A stretch of DNA of 64,000 bases from Austwickia chelonae (GTDB taxonomy: Bacteria > Actinomycetota > Actinomycetes > Actinomycetales > Dermatophilaceae): positions 2,170,001 to 2,234,000 of the forward strand of contig NZ_CP031447.1 in the NCBI RefSeq assembly GCF_003391095.1, written 5' to 3'. Shown piece after piece: positions 62,174 through 64,000 of this stretch. Position numbers and translations under genes: made by a program. Every line of letters begins with the position of its first letter. The first letter of the stretch is position 1. The notes under the pieces were generated by a model. The model ran no database searches, was not told where the DNA came from, and was given only the letters and a program-made list of their open reading frames with translations.

Positions 62174-62374
62174 GGGGCCTCCTTCTCCTGGTGTGCCGGC
62201 ACCCAGCAGCCCCACGAAAAAAGGCTCCCGGCGCAAGTCACGGGAGCCTAAAGGAACGCAAAAACGTCACCTTCGCATATCGTGGCCTGCGCCGGACACC
62301 CTAAATCGCTGTTCAGGGGCCTTCGGCTGCCTTCAGAATTAACCTGAAAGGCAGCAACCGGCGGTCATGGGTCG
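62174..62374 (-). ncRNA. L10 leader of rplJL mRNA
   Basis: A 200-nt untranslated leader lies between the candidate promoter and rplJ. It contains several potential helices (for example around GACCGCCGGTTGCTGCC) and ends in an attenuator. In bacteria the L10(L12)4 complex binds such a leader to repress its own mRNA. The fit to the L10-leader family rests on position, not on a covariance model. Confidence 0.55.
62215..62248 (-). terminator. Attenuator upstream of rplJ
   Basis: On the minus strand GGCTCCCG, a 10-nt loop and CGGGAGCC are followed by TTTTTT. This is the one hairpin in the window with a textbook U-tract right after the stem. It lies inside the leader about 40 nt before rplJ, so it is an attenuator, not an operon terminator. 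Confidence 0.75.
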
Positions 62375-62380
62375 AAATGA

Positions 62381-62409
62381 ATTCTACTAAGAACAGTCCC
62401 AGCAACCAA
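62381..62409 (-). promoter_or_regulatory. Candidate rplJL promoter
   Basis: Minus-strand TTGGTT (complement 62404-62409) and TAGAAT (complement 62381-62386) are spaced by 17 bp, the consensus sigma-70 spacing. They lie just after the rplA terminator and before the L10 leader. Confidence 0.5.
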
Positions 62410-62440
62410 ATCTGATCTAGCTAAAGAGCTCTCCACTTAC

Positions 62441-62488
62441 TGTTGGAGGGGCTCGCTCATCGGATCCGATGAGCGAGCCCCTCCAACA
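62441..62488 (-). terminator. rplKA terminator, 48-bp perfect palindrome
   Basis: Two 24-bp arms (TGTTGGAGGGGCTCGCTCAT... and complement) match fully, with no loop. It sits 15 bp after the rplA stop. The minus-strand flank beyond the stem (GTAAGTGG) has no U-tract. Confidence 0.88.
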
Positions 62489-62503
62489 ATCAAGAAAAAC
62501 AGA

Positions 62504-63223
62504 TCAGCCGTTGGACTGGTCCTCGTCCATCAAGCTACGAGTCTTCGACGAGTCCAGCGGGATGCCCGGGCCCATCGTGGTCGACATCGTGGCCTTGGTG
62601 ATGTAACGGCCCTTGCTGGCGGAAGGCTTCAGACGAAGAATCTCCTCCATCGCCGCAGCGTAGTTCTCGACCAGGGCCTCCTCGGAGAAAGAGGTCTTTC
62701 CGATGATGAAGTGGAGGTTACTGTGCTTGTCCACGCGGAACTCGATCTTTCCGCCCTTGATGTCGGTCACAGCCTTGGCAACATCCATCGTCACCGTTCC
62801 GGTCTTCGGGTTAGGCATCAAGCCGCGCGGGCCCAGAACCTTACCGAGGCGACCGACCTTACCCATGAGGTCCGGGGTCGCGACCACCGCGTCGAAATCA
62901 AGCCAGCCACCCTGGATCTTGGTAAGCAGCTCGTCTGATCCGACGTAGTCTGCTCCAGCTTCCTTGGCTGCTTCTGCGTTCGCGCCAGTGGCGAAAACGA
63001 GAACCCGAGCGGTCTTACCCGTCCCGTGAGGCAGGTTGACCGTGCCTCGCACCATCTGGTCAGCCTTACGAGGGTCGACACCCAACCGAAGTGCAACCTC
63101 GACAGTGGCGTCGTACTTGGTCGTGCTGGTCTCCTTGGCCAGACGCACAGCTGCCAGCGGTGCGTACAGCCGATCAGCCGAGATCTTTTCCGCTGCTGCG
63201 CGGTAAGACTTGCTGCGCTTCAT
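62504..63223 (-). CDS. rplA: 50S ribosomal protein L1
   Basis: A 239-residue L1 stalk protein: [40 protein letters not shown] (as [15 protein letters not shown]), and [20 protein letters not shown]. It helps release E-site tRNA and in E. coli represses the L11 operon. ATG at 63223 has GGAGAAG upstream. It follows rplK with a 213-bp gap that includes a hairpin. Confidence 0.97.
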   Translation of the reverse strand: MKRSKSYRAAAEKISADRLYAPLAAVRLAKETSTTKYDATVEVALRLGVDPRKADQMVRGTVNLPHGTGKTARVLVFATGANAEAAKEAGADYVGSDELLTKIQGGWLDFDAVVATPDLMGKVGRLGKVLGPRGLMPNPKTGTVTMDVAKAVTDIKGGKIEFRVDKHSNLHFIIGKTSFSEEALVENYAAAMEEILRLKPSASKGRYITKATMSTTMGPGIPLDSSKTRSLMDEDQSNG

Positions 63224-63380
63224 GACTTCTCCTTGGATCATTTCGAAAGGAAAACGTGGTGCGGGCTAGCGCTGCCCTTCCACTGGTGTGGGCTGATCCG
63301 CGATAAACCAGAGTTCCTACAACGACAATTTCTGTCGAGGTAGCCTCAGAAGCTCTACTAACGGCGGTCAGCTCCAAAGC

Positions 63381-63430
63381 AGTGTTTCCTTGCCTCACAC
63401 CGCAGATGACGAGAGAAGCAAGGGAACACT
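63381..63430 (-). terminator. Hairpin between rplK and rplA
   Basis: A 13-bp stem with one G-T pair (AGTGTTTCCTTGC with GCAAGGGAACACT) lies 6 bp after the rplK stop. It has no U-tract, and may be a partial terminator, an attenuator or an L1-sensitive element. Confidence 0.45.
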
Positions 63431-63436
63431 AAGAGG

Positions 63437-63865
63437 TCATTCGACCGTGACGCCCATAGAACGAGCTGTACCTGCGATGATCTTCATAGCCTGATCAATG
63501 TCGTTCGCGTTGAGATCGACCATCTTCTGTTGAGCGATCTCCCTGACCTGGTCCTGCGTCAGGTTGGCAACCTTGTTCTTGTGCGGCTCTCCAGAGCCCT
63601 TCGCAATGCCAGCAGCCTTCTTGATCATCTCAGCGGCCGGAGGCGTCTTGGTGACGAAGGTGAAGGAGCGGTCTTCGTAGACGGTGATCTCAACGGGGAT
63701 CACGCTGCCACGCTGGGCCTCCGTCGCAGCATTGTACGCCTTGACGAACTCCATGATGTTGACACCATGCTGACCCAACGCCGGACCCACCGGGGGCGCC
63801 GGGGTGGCCTGGCCAGCCTGGATCTGAAGCTTGATGTAACCGGATACCTTCTTCTTGGGAGGCAT
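63437..63865 (-). CDS. rplK: 50S ribosomal protein L11
   Basis: A 142-residue L11 of the GTPase-associated centre: [40 protein letters not shown] and the C-terminal rRNA-binding [20 protein letters not shown]. The N-terminal proline-rich helix (thiostrepton site) looks intact. It lies downstream of nusG, 99 bp apart. Confidence 0.98.
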   Translation of the reverse strand: MPPKKKVSGYIKLQIQAGQATPAPPVGPALGQHGVNIMEFVKAYNAATEAQRGSVIPVEITVYEDRSFTFVTKTPPAAEMIKKAAGIAKGSGEPHKNKVANLTQDQVREIAQQKMVDLNANDIDQAMKIIAGTARSMGVTVE

Positions 63866-63964
63866 ATCGATCTGTCCTTCTCAGTGTTGTAGGCCTACGC
63901 CGTGGGCGATGACCTGGTTGCATGAAGGTACGGCGGTACCGCACCTGTGTTCTTCGTCCTCTAT

Positions 63965-64000
63965 CAGATCTTCGCGACCTGGTTGAACGAAAGCTCGACG
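63965..64000 (-). CDS. nusG: NusG, C-terminal end (cut by window edge)
   Basis: The last 11 codons and TGA stop of a minus-strand frame read VELSFNQVAKI. This matches the C-terminal strand of the NusG KOW domain (x-P-V-E-L-x-F-x-Q-V-x-K-I/L). The position directly upstream of rplK is the conserved location of nusG. The rest lies outside the window. Confidence 0.8.

Overview
The window looks like a chromosomal segment of a moderately high-GC actinomycete (Actinomycetota). Evidence: frequent GTG/TTG starts behind GGAGG-type ribosome binding sites, an LpqY-SugABC-type sugar importer, a DUF4245 membrane protein beside xseAB, and actinobacterial-type RpoB, RpsC and RpsE. Micrococcales (a Dermatophilaceae-like organism) is my best guess, but that is inference only.

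Layout. (1) 1-1940 is an accessory, partly decayed left end: an SDR C-terminal fragment, a conserved hypothetical gene and an Abi_2-type abortive-infection gene broken by frameshifts. (2) 1941-4373 holds ychF and, divergently, rmuC. (3) 4401-12832 is a compact cell-surface glycan locus in two divergent arms: aminotransferase, initiating phosphoglycosyltransferase, Wzx-type flippase and GT4 leftwards; Wzy-type polymerase, GT2 and GT4 rightwards. (4) 12885-25048 is housekeeping: ispH, xseAB, DUF4245, a four-gene LpqY-SugABC-like (probable trehalose) importer, class I fumarase translationally coupled to a beta-carbonic anhydrase, and glmM. (5) 25384-29339 holds rpsI, rplM, a winged-helix regulator, an inactivated IS481-family element inserted exactly at the truA stop codon, and truA. 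(6) 29472-64000 is the ribosomal/RNA polymerase region, almost all on the minus strand: alpha operon (rplQ to infA), map-adk, secY, spc operon, S10 operon, an isolated plus-strand glycosyltransferase, the str operon (tuf, fusA, rpsG, rpsL), rpoC, rpoB, rplL, rplJ with an attenuated leader, rplA, rplK, and the last codons of nusG at the edge.

Functionally the right half supplies translation and transcription machinery. It is divided into discrete transcription units by long, often perfect, hairpins that mostly lack a U-tract. The left half encodes a Wzx/Wzy-type surface polysaccharide pathway and sugar uptake. I saw no rRNA, tRNA or CRISPR array. I found no convincing wholly new system; the most unusual items are the IS481 copy whose target duplication supplies two stop codons, the glycan locus with its basic-insert glycosyltransferase, the glycosyltransferase wedged between the S10 and str operons, and the U-tract-poor palindromic terminators.
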